A program made the translations under genes and the position numbers. Below, one piece after another: positions 63,773 through 64,000 of a DNA stretch of 64,000 bases (the stretch's first letter is position 1; each line of letters begins with the position of its first letter). This DNA is from Sphingomonas montana (GTDB lineage Bacteria > Pseudomonadota > Alphaproteobacteria > Sphingomonadales > Sphingomonadaceae), in contig NZ_KV887142.1 of NCBI RefSeq assembly GCF_001956315.1, positions 108,152 to 172,151 on the forward strand, given 5' to 3'. The notes below the pieces were generated by a model, which was given only the letters and a program-made list of their open reading frames with translations, was not told the origin of the DNA and searched no databases.

Positions 63773-64000
63773 TTGCCCGACCCGACCACCCCCATCGACC
63801 CCGCCCCGCCCGGTACGGACCGCATCGCCCCCGTCCTGCGCACCATCGGCCGCGGCCTGGCGCGCGGCGCCGACGCCGTCCGGCGCGGGGTGGAGGCGCT
63901 CGACGTGCCGATGCGGCTGGCCGACGCGCGCGAAGACATCCGCGCGCTCGAAATCGATCGCCACGCCGCCGCACTCGCGCGCAAGGGCGGGTCCGCCGCG
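63773..64000 (+). CDS. Start of an unidentified protein (3' truncated by window edge)
   Basis: A frame open to the end of the window (76 codons) with a strong codon bias of C/G in third position. It encodes LPDPTTPIDPAPPGTDRIAP, then VLRTIGRGLARGADAVRRGV and DARE-DIRALEIDRHAAALARKGG. The most likely start is a TTG at 63773, with AGGA about nine bases upstream. It looks like a charged, helical N terminus; I recognise no family. Confidence 0.5.
   Translation, partial: MPDPTTPIDPAPPGTDRIAPVLRTIGRGLARGADAVRRGVEALDVPMRLADAREDIRALEIDRHAAALARKGGSAA

Overview
This 64 kb window is high-GC chromosomal DNA from an alphaproteobacterium, most likely a member of the Sphingomonadaceae (Sphingomonas-like). 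The indications are the strong G/C bias at third codon positions, the gene orders (rpsP-rimM / trmD-rplS, dapF-ftsY-yciB, ispH-thrB-rnhA, dnaA beside rpsT), a pspF//pspABC locus, a cheAWYBR cluster, and several families of short dispersed palindromes in the gaps between genes. I see no transposase, integrase, phage gene, CRISPR array, rRNA or tRNA. This is core chromosome with tightly packed, often ATGA-overlapping operons.

Layout. 0-12 kb: the 3' end of tyrS, trxB, the rpsP-rimM / trmD-rplS ribosomal and tRNA-modification genes (split by an oppositely oriented thioredoxin-reductase-like flavoprotein gene), ffh, a membrane GGDEF-EAL protein, then dapF-ftsY-yciB. 12-17 kb: sodB and a phage-shock locus, in which pspF diverges from a sigma-54 promoter that drives a 43-codon leader ORF, pspA, pspB, pspC and four further tiny membrane/coiled-coil proteins; sufE follows. 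17-25 kb: a ferredoxin-like/J-domain gene pair, the RNase P RNA, an AmpD-like amidase and a five-gene chemotaxis cluster. 25-34 kb: Ku and LigD (non-homologous end joining), a GAF-PAS-GGDEF-EAL protein, glutaminase, and Pol IV overlapping a DnaQ-like exonuclease. 34-41 kb: ispH-thrB-rnhA, lipoproteins, dnaA and rpsT. 41-50 kb: mutM, uvrC, a glycosyltransferase, a 2OG-oxygenase-like protein, a complex I accessory subunit and phosphoglucomutase, separated by many palindromic repeats. 50-64 kb: a diguanylate cyclase, a lipoprotein-like methyltransferase coupled to prfB, an S41 protease, PBP1A with an AmiC-type amidase, RNase E, an M48-TPR protease and the start of one more gene.

Themes. Genome maintenance is heavily represented (Ku, LigD, DinB, DnaQ-like exonuclease, MutM, UvrC, RnhA, DnaA). 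Cell-envelope functions include the psp locus, PBP1A, two amidases, YciB and an M48 protease. Signalling genes include three c-di-GMP proteins and the che cluster. The feature I would look at first is the enlarged psp operon: PspB, PspC and four small downstream proteins resemble one another at the C terminus, and there is a short leader ORF directly behind the sigma-54 promoter. The second is the set of nested palindromic repeats, which concentrate between about 41.9 and 46.7 kb and mark many gene ends.
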